Shown: positions 25,666 through 34,209 of the stretch, in pieces
How the letters are laid out: the number at the start of each line of letters is the position of its first letter
Position numbering within the stretch: position 1 is the first letter of the stretch
Source of the DNA: JAHQVK01 sp036788295
GTDB lineage: Bacteria > Myxococcota > Kuafuiibacteriia > Kuafuiibacteriales > Kuafuiibacteriaceae
Length of the DNA stretch: 64,000 nt
Assembly (NCBI GenBank): GCA_036788295.1
Contig: DAIQNR010000015.1
Coordinates: forward strand, 1 to 64,000
Reading direction: 5' to 3'
Program-made: the position numbers and the translations under genes
Notes under the pieces: generated by a model
Database searches by the model: none
What the model was told of the DNA's origin: nothing
What the model saw: the letters and a program-made list of their open reading frames with translations, nothing else

Positions 25666-25968
25666 TCAGCCTTCGGACGGCGCCGACGGCTTTCGTCCGA
25701 GCGGCAGCGCCGCTTCGAGGTTCGGGTGGGGGCGCGGGATGACGTGCACGCTGACCAGCTCGCCAACCCGCTCGGCGCCGCGGGCGCCGGCCTCGACGGC
25801 GGCCTTGACCGCAGCCACGTCGCCGCGGACGACCGCGGTCACGAAACCGCCCCCGTAGCCCTTCTCGTAGCCCACGAGCTCGACCTTCGCCGCCTTCACC
25901 GCCGCGTCGGCGGCCTCCACCATGCCAACGAAACCCTTGGTCTCGATGAGCCCCAGTGCGTCTGCCAT
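25666..25968 (-). CDS. BMC-H hexameric shell protein
   Basis: The 100-residue single-BMC-domain protein opens ADALGLIETKGFVGMVEAADAAVKAA and continues with ELVGYEKGYGGGFVTAVVRGDVAAVKAAVEAG, the standard hexamer fold; the KGYGGG loop replaces the usual pore loop. It would form the main facet tiles of the compartment. GAGGAG five to six bases upstream supports the ATG at 25968 rather than the GTG two codons earlier. It is the second gene of the operon, between a BMC-T and the BMC-P gene. Confidence 0.96.
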   Translation of the reverse strand: MADALGLIETKGFVGMVEAADAAVKAAKVELVGYEKGYGGGFVTAVVRGDVAAVKAAVEAGARGAERVGELVSVHVIPRPHPNLEAALPLGRKPSAPSEG

Positions 25969-25990
25969 GTCCACTCCTCGTGCCCGCCGG

Positions 25991-26611
25991 TCAGCGCCCG
26001 GAGAGCCCCTCGATCGCCGCGCTCGCCGCGGCAGCGGCGGAGTCCACCTCGGACTCCGACCCGCATAGGTAGAGGCGCCCGAAGGCGCCGACGGTCGTGA
26101 CGTCCACCAGCCTCACGTTCGCCGCCTTCTCCGCCTCGTTCGCGGCGAAGGCCATGTAGGCTGCGGGCTCGGACTCCATGATGAACAGGGACTCGCCGGG
26201 AAGGACCATCGAGCCGAACCGGATCTTGTCCAGGATCATGGCGTGGTAGGGCTCGATGCTGCGAATCACCGTGTTCGAGACCACTTTGGGTCGATTCCGG
26301 TCGGTCGCCTCCATGCCGAGCTCGGCGAGGATGGCGTCTCCGGCGGCGAGCACCTGGCCCTTGTCTTCGTGGTGAAGCTCGAGCATCCCGAACGCTCGTT
26401 CGACCACGAGCGTGGCCGGCTGGACCGACGTCGCCTTCAAGGCCCGGTCGAGCAGGCGGTGGATCTGCATGCCCGGCGCGATCTCGAGGAACAAGGACGC
26501 CATTCCGGGAACCGGAAAGTACCCCCGACAGGTCGTGCACAGGTGGGACGTGAACTGGGGCTGGAGGCTGTCGAGGAATACGTACGCGCGAAGCGAGGTC
26601 CCGCCCGACAT
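25991..26611 (-). CDS. BMC-T shell protein, double-layer type
   Basis: The 206-residue tandem BMC protein is unlike the other BMC-T here. It opens LRAYVFLDSLQPQF and has SHLCTTCRGYFPVPGMASLFLEIAPGMQIHRLLDRALKA, then a second domain with GESLFIMESEPAAYMAFAANEAEKAANV. This is the H. ochraceum 5816/3341 type, described as stacking two trimers face to face with gated pores. A CTTC pair near residue 25, if facing the pore, could bind metal. It is the first gene of the operon. No good Shine-Dalgarno sequence precedes its ATG. Confidence 0.92.
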   Translation of the reverse strand: MSGGTSLRAYVFLDSLQPQFTSHLCTTCRGYFPVPGMASLFLEIAPGMQIHRLLDRALKATSVQPATLVVERAFGMLELHHEDKGQVLAAGDAILAELGMEATDRNRPKVVSNTVIRSIEPYHAMILDKIRFGSMVLPGESLFIMESEPAAYMAFAANEAEKAANVRLVDVTTVGAFGRLYLCGSESEVDSAAAAASAAIEGLSGR

Positions 26612-26868
26612 CGGCGGGTGCTTAGCCCGATTCGGAAGGGGGAGCGAGTCATATTTTCGCAGCTGACCGTCGCTTGGGCTCTGACCCCGAGATTTTCTGT
26701 CACGGCAGCCGATGGTCGTTCATACAACGAGCACAGGCGCGAAACGCCGGACGAAGAGCCCGCACCACGGGGAGGCCGCAAATCCGTGGGTCTTTGAACT
26801 TTTTCGCCGGTTTTCGCGTCCTCGACGTAGGAGGCGGAGGGCTCGCCACGGCAGCCCACGGGTCACAC

Positions 26869-27081
26869 ATGCTGGACGGTTACATCATCGACGCGATCAA
26901 ACGAGAGGAGCGCGCGCGGCAGGCCCCCGACGGGGGTCGTCCCCGGCTGCATCTCCCCATCGGGCCCTTCGAGCCCCCCCGCGGGGAGCCGGCTCGCTCC
27001 GACCTCGATGAAGAGGACAACCGCGGTGTCGTCACCATCCCGCTCGGCTCCGGCGAGCCGCTCTGGGAGGACGCAGCCTGA
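26869..27081 (+). CDS. Conserved small protein starting MLDGYIID
   Basis: The 70-residue protein starts MLDGYIIDAIKREERARQ, a motif I recall as conserved at the N-terminus of many small proteins in Myxococcota. It continues with a Pro/Arg-rich middle and ends GVVTIPLGSGEPLW. It has no signal or membrane segment. It is divergent from the BMC operon (257 bp between starts) and ends one base before the tyrS stop. Function is unknown. Confidence 0.65.
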   Translation: MLDGYIIDAIKREERARQAPDGGRPRLHLPIGPFEPPRGEPARSDLDEEDNRGVVTIPLGSGEPLWEDAA

Positions 27082-27082
27082 C

Positions 27083-28270
27083 TCACGGGCGGGAGGGGCC
27101 GACGCGGACCCGCTTCACCGCCCGTTTCCCCACCTCGATGAGGTAGTCCCCCGCCGGGACCGGTTCGTGCGGATCCTCCTTGCGGACGCCATCGACGCGG
27201 ACGCCACCCTGCTGGACCTTGCGCTTGGCGTCGCCTTTGGACGCCGCGAGCCCGGCCTCGGCCAGGACGCCGGCGAGCAGGCCCTCGGACACTGCGGCGG
27301 TCTCGACGTCGCGGGGGGGGCGACCGGCGTCCCACCACGCGCGGACGTCGCGGGCCGCCGCCTCGGTGGCGAAGCGCGCCACCAGAGCCTCGGCGAGGTT
27401 CTTCTTGGCGGCGAGCGGGTCCGTCTCGACCTCGGGCGGGGTCGCTTCCAGAAGCAGGCCGTACCAATCGGCCATGAGCTCGTCGCTGATGCTCATCGTC
27501 TTGCCGAAGATCTCCTCGGGGGGCTCGGTGATGCCGACGTGGTTTCCCTTGGACTTCGACATCTTCTCCGCTCCGTCGAGCCCGACGAGCAGCGCGGTCG
27601 TCATGACCAGCTGGGGGCGCTGGCCGTAGGCCTGCATGACGTGGCGTCCGACGTTCAGGTTGAACAGCTGGTCCTGACCGCCGAGCTCGATGTCCGCCTC
27701 GAGGTGCACCGAATCGTAGGCCTGCATGAGCGGGTACAAGAACTCGTGCAGCGCGATTTGCGTCCCCGCGTCGAAGCGCTGGCGGAAGTCGCGGCGCTCG
27801 AGCATTCGGCCGACGTTGTAGGTCGCCGCGAGGCGGATGACGTCCGCGAAGCCCAGTCGGCTCAGCCACGAGCCGTTGTATTCGACCCTGGTCCGCTCTC
27901 GTTCGAGGATCCGGAACGCTTGCTCGGCGTAGGTTTGGGCATTGTGCTCGATTTGCGCCTCGTCGAGCGGCGGGCGGAGCGCGTTGCGCCCGGTCGGATC
28001 GCCGATGCGGGCGGTGTAGTCCCCGACGATGAACACCAGCTCGTGCCCGAACCGCTGAAACTGCGCCATCTTCTCGATGAGCACGGTGTGCCCGAGGTGC
28101 AGGTCCGGCGCGGTCGGGTCGAAGCCGACCTTCACCCGCAGCGGTCGCTGTTTCGCGTGGCTCTCGCGCACGCGGGCTTCGAAATCGTCACGGGGGTGCA
28201 GGTCCACGACCCCGCGGAGCAGCACGGGGAGCTGGACATCGGCCGGCGGGATGAGGACGGGCGCCGTCAT
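27083..28270 (-). CDS. tyrS: Tyrosyl-tRNA synthetase
   Basis: The 395-residue class I aminoacyl-tRNA synthetase charges tRNA-Tyr. The ATP site HLGH is at residues 58-61 and KMSKSKGN follows near 240; GGQDQLFNLNVGR is the Tyr-binding region. A C-terminal S4-like domain (about 335-395, with GDAKRKVQQGGVRVDG) binds tRNA. The ATG at 28270 gives a normal N-terminus; the 14 residues upstream in the same frame are not conserved-looking. The upstream region holds the predicted 6S RNA. No T-box leader is evident. Confidence 0.96.
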   Translation of the reverse strand: MTAPVLIPPADVQLPVLLRGVVDLHPRDDFEARVRESHAKQRPLRVKVGFDPTAPDLHLGHTVLIEKMAQFQRFGHELVFIVGDYTARIGDPTGRNALRPPLDEAQIEHNAQTYAEQAFRILERERTRVEYNGSWLSRLGFADVIRLAATYNVGRMLERRDFRQRFDAGTQIALHEFLYPLMQAYDSVHLEADIELGGQDQLFNLNVGRHVMQAYGQRPQLVMTTALLVGLDGAEKMSKSKGNHVGITEPPEEIFGKTMSISDELMADWYGLLLEATPPEVETDPLAAKKNLAEALVARFATEAAARDVRAWWDAGRPPRDVETAAVSEGLLAGVLAEAGLAASKGDAKRKVQQGGVRVDGVRKEDPHEPVPAGDYLIEVGKRAVKRVRVGPSRP

Positions 28271-28319
28271 GGGCGGGTCGATGCCTCGGGAAGCGCAGGA
28301 TGGCCACGCCAAAAGTTGG

Positions 28320-28462
28320 GAAGAAAAGGTCCCCGCCTTGGCCGTGTGAAGGACTGCGGTCGGAACCTGCCTCAGCAGGTGGGTGACGTGTCCCAGCGCC
28401 CTGCCTCTGCCCAGCTTAGCGGCAGTTCGCGCGAGGCCAGGAGGTACGCCTCCCTAAATTCA
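28320..28462 (-). ncRNA. ssrS: Candidate 6S RNA
   Basis: The 228-base spacer between zapA and tyrS contains a long imperfect hairpin on the minus strand. Terminal arms pair (GT-CCT with GGG-AC, CCTGGCC with GGCCAAGG) and flank a central bubble of eight to nine bases on each side (5' TCGCGCGA, 3' CCTTCACAC). A second stem (ACTGC/GCAGT) and an apical part (GCAGG...CCTGC enclosing TGGG...CCCA) follow. This stem, central bubble and apical stem layout is that of 6S RNA, which mimics an open promoter and binds sigma-70 RNA polymerase. Position directly downstream of zapA is the classical ssrS context. A T-rich 3' edge (CCTTTTCTT) may be its terminator. Ends are approximate. Confidence 0.65.
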
Positions 28463-28498
28463 TCGCATCGGTTCACGAACTAAATGTGCAGCTCTCCA

Positions 28499-28867
28499 TC
28501 ACGAACCAGGCAGGGATGTCGAAGTTCGGTCGTCCCGCCGACCCTCCAGGTCGCGGGCGATGGCGTCGATCGAGGCGAGCATTCGAATCGAGCGCTCGCG
28601 CACGAGCCGCTTCAGGCGCTCGTTCTTCTCTCGCTCGGCAAACAGTTCCTCGGCCAGATTGAGCGCCGCGAGCAGCGCGATCTGGTCACTTTGGGCTCGC
28701 CTCGTTCCTTCACGGATCGAATCCACCCGGCGGTTCACGAAGTCCACCACTTCCCGCACCCGATGCTCTTCGGCATCGGACACGACGTTGAAACGAAGAC
28801 CGCCGAGGTCCACGCTGATGGCCCGGCGCGATTTGTCGCCGTTGGTCGACCCCGGGGTACCCGACAC
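28499..28867 (-). CDS. zapA: Cell division protein ZapA
   Basis: The 122-residue protein is ZapA, which binds and bundles FtsZ. The N-terminal domain (ISVDLGGLRFNVVSDAEEHRVREVVDFVNRRVDSI) is followed by ALLAALNLAEELFAERE and a C-terminal coiled-coil helix. The start is a GTG at 28865-28867. It follows ftsY by nine bases and precedes the 6S RNA candidate, the usual zapA neighbourhood. Confidence 0.9.
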   Translation of the reverse strand: MSGTPGSTNGDKSRRAISVDLGGLRFNVVSDAEEHRVREVVDFVNRRVDSIREGTRRAQSDQIALLAALNLAEELFAEREKNERLKRLVRERSIRMLASIDAIARDLEGRRDDRTSTSLPGS

Positions 28868-28876
28868 CTCGTGACC

Positions 28877-30094
28877 TTAGGAGGAGGCAGTCGGTCCGTC
28901 AACGGCGACGCCTCGATGGTCCGTTGCGCTCGCAAACAGGGCGCGGACGAAGGTTTGCGGGTCGAAGTCCCGCAGGTCGTCGGCGCCTTCGCCCACCCCG
29001 ACGAAGCGCACCGGGAGCCCGAGCTCGTCGGCGATGGCGACCACCACGCCGCCCTTCGCGGTGCCGTCGAGCTTCGTGAGGGCGAGGCTGTGGACGGTGA
29101 CCACTTCGGAGAAGGTCTTGGCCTGAGAGATCCCGTTTTGGCCGGTGTTGGCGTCGAGCACGAGCAGCACTTCGTGCGGCGCACCGGGGAGGGCCTTGCC
29201 GAGCACCCGCTGCAGCCGGGCCAGCTCTTGCATCAGGTTGGCCTTGGTCTGAAGGCGCCCCGCCGTGTCGCACAGGAGGAGGTCGGCGCCGGCGGCGCGG
29301 GCCCGCTCGACCGCCGAGAACATCACCGAAGCTGGATCGGCCCCCTCCTCTCCCTTCACGACCTCCGCCCCGGCCCGCTCTCCCCAGACCTCGAGCTGCT
29401 CGACGGCCGCAGCTCGGAACGTGTCGCCGGCGGCGAGGACCACCTTCTTGCCTTCGGCGACGTAGCGGGCCGCGATCTTTCCGATGGTCGTCGTCTTGCC
29501 CACGCCGTTGACGCCGATGACCAGCACCACATACGGCGGGGTGCCGAGGTTCCAGGGGGCCAGCTTCGGCCCCAGTGACGCGCCGATCCGCTGCTCGAGG
29601 CCGGACTTCACCGCTTCCGGATCCCGGCGGGACGCCGGCTCGAGGCGGTCCGAGACCTCCGCGATGAGCCGACTGGAGGTGCGAATGCCGATGTCGGCGG
29701 AGACGAGCGCGGTCTCGAGCTCCTCGACGACCGACGGGTCGAGACCGCCTCGACCGAGGATGGCGTCGAGGCGGGCGAGAAGGCCGGTCCTGGTCTTGGT
29801 GAGACCCCGGTACAGCGCGTCGGCGTCCGACGGGCGGGAGACCGGCGCGGCAGGAGCCCCTGCCTCGGTCGGCGCCCCGACCGGCGCTGGCTGGGGACCG
29901 GATTTTCTCCGGGCGAGCGCGAAGCGAAACAGCAGCGCCGCCGTGAGCACGAGCAAAAGGCCGGTGAGGGCCGCGGCCATGGTCTCGACGTCGAGGCCCA
30001 CCGTCGCCTCGAGCTTCTCGACGTCCACCCCGAGCCCGCCGAGGACCTCGCGAAGGTCGAGCCCGAGCCCCAGCAGCCACCCGCGAAAGTCCAT
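28877..30094 (-). CDS. ftsY: Signal recognition particle receptor FtsY
   Basis: FtsY is the SRP-receptor GTPase that docks ribosomes at the membrane. The 405-residue protein has a hydrophobic segment at about 41-60, so it may be membrane-anchored; a short Pro/Ala linker and an N domain follow. The G domain has GVNGVGKT (194-201), GDTFRAAA, DTAGRLQTK and TKLDGTAKGG, all intact. The first 40 residues form an unusual Leu/Gly-rich leader. It is followed by zapA after nine bases and preceded by the che operon by 51 bases. Confidence 0.95.
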   Translation of the reverse strand: MDFRGWLLGLGLDLREVLGGLGVDVEKLEATVGLDVETMAAALTGLLLVLTAALLFRFALARRKSGPQPAPVGAPTEAGAPAAPVSRPSDADALYRGLTKTRTGLLARLDAILGRGGLDPSVVEELETALVSADIGIRTSSRLIAEVSDRLEPASRRDPEAVKSGLEQRIGASLGPKLAPWNLGTPPYVVLVIGVNGVGKTTTIGKIAARYVAEGKKVVLAAGDTFRAAAVEQLEVWGERAGAEVVKGEEGADPASVMFSAVERARAAGADLLLCDTAGRLQTKANLMQELARLQRVLGKALPGAPHEVLLVLDANTGQNGISQAKTFSEVVTVHSLALTKLDGTAKGGVVVAIADELGLPVRFVGVGEGADDLRDFDPQTFVRALFASATDHRGVAVDGPTASS

Positions 30095-30145
30095 GAAGGA
30101 GGCCCTAGAGCAGGGCCTTCATCGAAGCAACGGCGATTTCGCCCC

Positions 30146-31174
30146 TCACTCCGACAGAGCGAGGAGCCGCTCGGCGACCGCCTCGAGCGGGAGCAGCGCC
30201 TCCACCCCGCCGAGGGCGAAGGCGGACCCGGGCATCCCGAACACCACGCAAGTCGCCTCGTCCTGGCCGATGGTGCGGGCTCCGGCCTGTCGCAGGTCGG
30301 CCATGCCCCGGGCGCCATCCTTGCCCATGCCGGTGAGGATGGCGGCGACGACGTTCTCGCCGCCGGTTCGGGCGGCCGAGCGAAACAGGACGTCCACCGA
30401 CGGGCGGTGCCGGGACACGAGCGGCCCGTCGCGGACCTCGGTCTCGTATCGAGCGCCGCTGCGCCTCAGCAGCAGGTGGCGATCCCCGGGCGCGATGAGC
30501 ACCCGGCCCCGAAGCAGCGCGTCCCCGGTCTCGGCCTCCTTCACGTCGAGGGGGAGCAGGCCGTTGAGCCGCTCGGCGAACGCTCTCGTGAAGCCGGCGG
30601 GCATGTGCTGCACCACCGCGATCCCGGGGGCGTCTCGGGGCAGCCCCTGCAGCACCACCCGCAGCGCCTCCGTGCCCCCGGTCGATGCCCCGATCACGAT
30701 GATCTTCTCGGTGGTGCGAAGCCGGGGGGCCGGCCCGGCCCGCCGAGGCGCGGCTGCAGCCGGCCGGGGTCGGGGGGTGGCCAAAGCGGCGCTCTTCACC
30801 ACGTCGCACAGCCGCACGCGGGCCTCTTCGAAGAATCCCCGGGTGCCGAACTTCGGCTTCTCGATGACCTCCACCGCGCCGAGCTCGAGCGCGTCGAGCG
30901 AGGCCTGGGCGCCGTGGCCGACCAGGGTGGAGCAGATCACGACCGGGATCGGTCGCTGGGCCATGATCCGCTCGAGAAAGGTCAGCCCGTCCATCTTGGG
31001 CATCTCGATGTCGAGCAGCAGCACGTCGGGCATGCCGCCCTTCATCGCCTCGACGGCGGCGTAGGGGTCCGCGGCGACCGCGATGACCTCGATGTCGGGG
31101 TCAGTGGACAGCGCTGCAGGGAGCGCCGCCCGCACCAGCGCCGAGTCGTCCACGACCATCACTCGGATCGCCAT
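30146..31174 (-). CDS. cheB: Chemotaxis methylesterase/response regulator CheB
   Basis: CheB demethylates chemoreceptors when phosphorylated. The 342-residue protein has a receiver domain with VVDDS and phosphoacceptor Asp55 in LLLDIEMP. A flexible Pro/Ala linker and a methylesterase domain follow, with GASTGG (Ser), QHMPAGFT (His) and GMGKDGARGM (Asp) as the catalytic triad. The ATG (31172-31174) shares one base with the cheR stop (TGATG). It is the last gene of the chemosensory run and no cheY follows. Confidence 0.95.
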   Translation of the reverse strand: MAIRVMVVDDSALVRAALPAALSTDPDIEVIAVAADPYAAVEAMKGGMPDVLLLDIEMPKMDGLTFLERIMAQRPIPVVICSTLVGHGAQASLDALELGAVEVIEKPKFGTRGFFEEARVRLCDVVKSAALATPRPRPAAAAPRRAGPAPRLRTTEKIIVIGASTGGTEALRVVLQGLPRDAPGIAVVQHMPAGFTRAFAERLNGLLPLDVKEAETGDALLRGRVLIAPGDRHLLLRRSGARYETEVRDGPLVSRHRPSVDVLFRSAARTGGENVVAAILTGMGKDGARGMADLRQAGARTIGQDEATCVVFGMPGSAFALGGVEALLPLEAVAERLLALSE

Positions 31175-31983
31175 CAGCGGGTCCTCCGATACATGGTGGG
31201 CCCGACGGCCTCGAGCGGAAACCCCCGAGCGACCGCGTGGTCGGTGTGACCCAGCGCCAAGAACCCTCCGGGGAGGAGCTGCTCCACCAACCGGGCCACC
31301 ACCGCGTTTCGGGTCGACTCGTCGAAATAGATGAGGACGTTTCGGCAGAAGATGACGTCGAACCGGGGCTTCAGCCGCCAGCGCTCGTCCACCAAGTTCA
31401 GGCGGTGAAAGCTCACGAGAGCCCGGACCGAAGGCACGAGCTGCAGGTGGCCCTGGCGCGCGGGCTCGAATTCGGTGCTCAGGACGGCCGGAGGCAAGCC
31501 ACAGAGCCGCTCCGCCGGGTAGATGCCCTCTTTGGCCCGGCGTAGCACCGACTCCGATAGATCGGTGGCGAGGATGCGAAACGGGCCCACGTCCCCCGCC
31601 GCCTGCGCTCGGCGAAGGCATAGGGCGAGGGTGTACGGCTCCTCGCCGGAGGAGCACGCCGCGCTCCACGCCCGAAACGGGGCCGAGCCCTTTCGTTCGG
31701 GCAGGATCTTCTCCTGCAGCAGCTCGAAGTGGTGGGTCTCACGAAAGAACGCCGTCGTGTGGGTGAACAGCGCGTCGAGCGCCCTGCGGCGCTCGGCTTC
31801 ACCGGCCTCGTGGAGCAGGTGCCGAAAATAGCGGTCGAGATCGGCGTGCCCCGCCGCCCGGGCGAGGACGCCGAGCCGCGCCTCGAGCAGGGGCCGCTTC
31901 GCGTCGCTGAGCACGATCCCGGTCTCCCTTCTCACCCACGCCGAGAACGCAGGGAGGGAGGAAGCGGCGGCAGGCTCGATCAT
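31174..31983 (-). CDS. cheR: Chemotaxis methyltransferase CheR
   Basis: CheR methylates glutamates of chemoreceptors using S-adenosylmethionine. The 269-residue protein has the N-terminal helical domain and a methyltransferase fold with FRAWSAACSSGEEPYTLAL (SAM site) and FDVIFCRNVLIYFDESTR. Its start overlaps the cheW stop (ATGA) and its stop overlaps the cheB start, so all three are coupled. No TPR extension is present. Confidence 0.95.
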   Translation of the reverse strand: MIEPAAASSLPAFSAWVRRETGIVLSDAKRPLLEARLGVLARAAGHADLDRYFRHLLHEAGEAERRRALDALFTHTTAFFRETHHFELLQEKILPERKGSAPFRAWSAACSSGEEPYTLALCLRRAQAAGDVGPFRILATDLSESVLRRAKEGIYPAERLCGLPPAVLSTEFEPARQGHLQLVPSVRALVSFHRLNLVDERWRLKPRFDVIFCRNVLIYFDESTRNAVVARLVEQLLPGGFLALGHTDHAVARGFPLEAVGPTMYRRTR

Positions 31984-32480
31984 GCGCGGGCCGCAGAGGC
32001 CGGCGGCGTCGCTGCCGCCAGCCTGGGTTCGGCGAGGACCGCGTCCACATCCATGAGGAGGATGAAGCCGTGTTCGGCCCGGGCCAGCCCGGTCAAGTAT
32101 TCCGGCCCGAGCGAGGTTCCGGCCGGAGGCGGGGCCAGGATCTCGTCCGCGCCGAGCGTCAGGACCTCCTCGACCGCGTCTGCGACCGCGCCGAGGATCA
32201 TGCTGTCGGACCCGGGTTGCTGCACTTCTACGATGATCACACAGGTGTCGGCGGTGGCCGGCGTAGCCGAAAACCCGAGCTTCGCGTTCAAGTCCACCAC
32301 CGGGACGACGTGGCCGCGGAGGTTCATGACCCCGCGCATGAACTCGGGGGTCCTTGGGACCCGGGTGATGCTCCGGTCGAGCTCGACGATCTCTCGCACC
32401 TTCAGGATCTCCACTCCGAAGGTCTCGTCATGGAGCCGAAAGGTCAGGAAAGTCCCGGGGGCGGCGCGGCTGGTGCTCAT
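31980..32480 (-). CDS. cheW: Chemotaxis coupling protein CheW
   Basis: The 166-residue adaptor links chemoreceptors to CheA. It is a single CheW domain with FLTFRLHDETFGVEILKVREIV, RGHVVPVVDLNAKLG, CVIIVEV and YLTGLARAEHGFILLMDVDAVL. GGAG precedes the ATG at 32480. It lies ten bases after the receptor gene and is coupled to cheR. Confidence 0.95.
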   Translation of the reverse strand: MSTSRAAPGTFLTFRLHDETFGVEILKVREIVELDRSITRVPRTPEFMRGVMNLRGHVVPVVDLNAKLGFSATPATADTCVIIVEVQQPGSDSMILGAVADAVEEVLTLGADEILAPPPAGTSLGPEYLTGLARAEHGFILLMDVDAVLAEPRLAAATPPASAARA

Positions 32481-32490
32481 GTCTTCTCCG

Positions 32491-34200
32491 TCACACGCGA
32501 TCGAACCATTGGTCGGCGTCGTCGTCCCGGTTGTCGAGCCGGATCGGCGGCGGCGTCTGGTCGGTGGTGGCTTTTGGCTGTTCGTACGCCTGTTGCGGCT
32601 CTTTCTGCCCGGGCGCCGCCGGTTCTGCCTCGTCGGCGAGCTCGGCCTGGGGGGTGGGTTTCGGCGGCGGCGCCGATTCGTCCACCCGAAAGAAGCTGAT
32701 CGCGCCGAGCAGCGCTTGCGCCTCGCTCGACAGGCTTCCGGACGTGCTCGCCACCTCCCGAGCGCCGACCGCGTTCTGCTGGATGACTTGATCGAGCTGC
32801 TGCACGGCTTGGTTGATCTCGCGGATCCCTTGGTCCTGCTCGCGGCTCGCGGTGCTGATCTCGAGCACGAGCTCGGCGGTGCGCTGGATATCGGGGAGAA
32901 TCTTCGCAAACAGCGCGCCGGCCCGGTTCGCGACCTCGACCGAAGTCTCGGATACATCCGAGATTTCGGCGGCGGAGCGCTGGCTGCGCTCGGCGAGCTT
33001 TCTGACCTCGGCCGCGACCACTGCGAAGCCCTTTCCGTGCTCGCCGGCGCGGGCGGCTTCGATGGCGGCGTTGAGCGCCAACATGTTGGTCTGCCGCGCG
33101 AGATCCTGGATGATCGCGACCTTGCCGGCGATGTCCTGCATCGCGCTCACCGTCTCGGCCAGAGTCTCGCCCCCGGTCTTCGCGTCTTCGGCGGTGCGCT
33201 GCGCGATGCGTTCGGTCTGCTCGGCGTTGTCCGCGTTCTGCCTGACGTTCGAGGCCATCATCTCGACCGAGGCGGAGATCTCTTGCACGTTCGTCGCCTG
33301 CAGCGCGGCTCCGTCGGACATCTGGGCCGCGTTGGCGCTGAGCTGTTCGCTGCCGGCCGCCATCTGGTGGGCGGCGTCGGCCACCCTGGCCACGACCTCC
33401 CGCAGGCGCTCCGCCATCGCCTCCATGCGCCCATGCAGGCTGTCCGGTTGGGCGTGGCGCGCGCTGTCCTTTCGATGGGCGAGGTCGCCCTCGCTCATTC
33501 GCTCCGCCAGCTGCTTCACCACCCGGATCTCACCTCCCAAGTTCCTCATCATCGACCGGGTGATGACGAACGCGACCAGGAAAGCGAGCAGGATGGCCCC
33601 GCCGCCGGCGGCGAGCGCCATGGTGCGGACCTGGGTTCGGGTGGCGGCCACCAGCGAGCGGGCCTCCTCGACCGAGGACGAGGCGGCGGACGTGATGCCG
33701 AGCAGGACCTCGCTCGCGTTCTTCACGAGCAGCTGCGATCGCCCCATCGACAGGGCTTTGGCCCGGGCGTGGTCGTCGGTGGCCTCGACCCACTCCTCGC
33801 CCCGGGACGCGCGGACGAGCTCGGTGATGGTCTCGAGGACGTCGAAGTAGTCCCCGATCGCGGCCCCGTACGTGGCGAGCGCAGCCTGGCCTTCTTCGTC
33901 CTCGGACAGCACCAGCTCGTTGATGGCCTCCACCACCGCGTAGCGGGCGGCGTCCACCGACTCGACCCGCTCGTCCACCGCGGCCGCGATCGGCTCGAGG
34001 ATGAGGTCCTTTTGGGCCAGCAGCAGCTCGAGCTGCAGCCGCTCGAGCCTGGACACCCGGGTGGCACGGGCGTTTGCGGCCTCGGAGACCTCGAATGCGT
34101 GTCCGACCTCCTCGAGACCCTCGAGGCAGATGTAGGATGCTGCGCTCGCGGCGGCGACCACCGCCCCAAAGCCGAGCACGAGTTGGAACTTGACCCCCAT
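32491..34200 (-). CDS. Methyl-accepting chemotaxis protein
   Basis: The 569-residue receptor has a first membrane segment at about 5-26, a periplasmic four-helix-bundle-like sensor region (about 30-185), a second membrane segment (about 192-212) and a HAMP-like stretch. The signalling hairpin tip (LARQTNMLALNAAIEAARAGEHGKGFAVVAAEVRKLAERS) is fully conserved. A roughly 60-residue Pro-rich linker follows and ends in the aromatic QWFDRV. This layout resembles receptors that tether CheR/CheB through a C-terminal pentapeptide, although the exact xWxxF motif is absent. GAGG precedes the start. It sits between cheA and cheW and is the operon's only receptor. Confidence 0.93.
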   Translation of the reverse strand: MGVKFQLVLGFGAVVAAASAASYICLEGLEEVGHAFEVSEAANARATRVSRLERLQLELLLAQKDLILEPIAAAVDERVESVDAARYAVVEAINELVLSEDEEGQAALATYGAAIGDYFDVLETITELVRASRGEEWVEATDDHARAKALSMGRSQLLVKNASEVLLGITSAASSSVEEARSLVAATRTQVRTMALAAGGGAILLAFLVAFVITRSMMRNLGGEIRVVKQLAERMSEGDLAHRKDSARHAQPDSLHGRMEAMAERLREVVARVADAAHQMAAGSEQLSANAAQMSDGAALQATNVQEISASVEMMASNVRQNADNAEQTERIAQRTAEDAKTGGETLAETVSAMQDIAGKVAIIQDLARQTNMLALNAAIEAARAGEHGKGFAVVAAEVRKLAERSQRSAAEISDVSETSVEVANRAGALFAKILPDIQRTAELVLEISTASREQDQGIREINQAVQQLDQVIQQNAVGAREVASTSGSLSSEAQALLGAISFFRVDESAPPPKPTPQAELADEAEPAAPGQKEPQQAYEQPKATTDQTPPPIRLDNRDDDADQWFDRV

Positions 34201-34209
34201 GATGCGACC

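Noticed and set aside
26612..26868. Sigma-54 or sigma-70 promoter for the BMC operon
   Set aside because: AATATG occurs near 26652 but no -35 box lies at proper distance and no TGGC-N-TTGC was found. The operon promoter remains unidentified.
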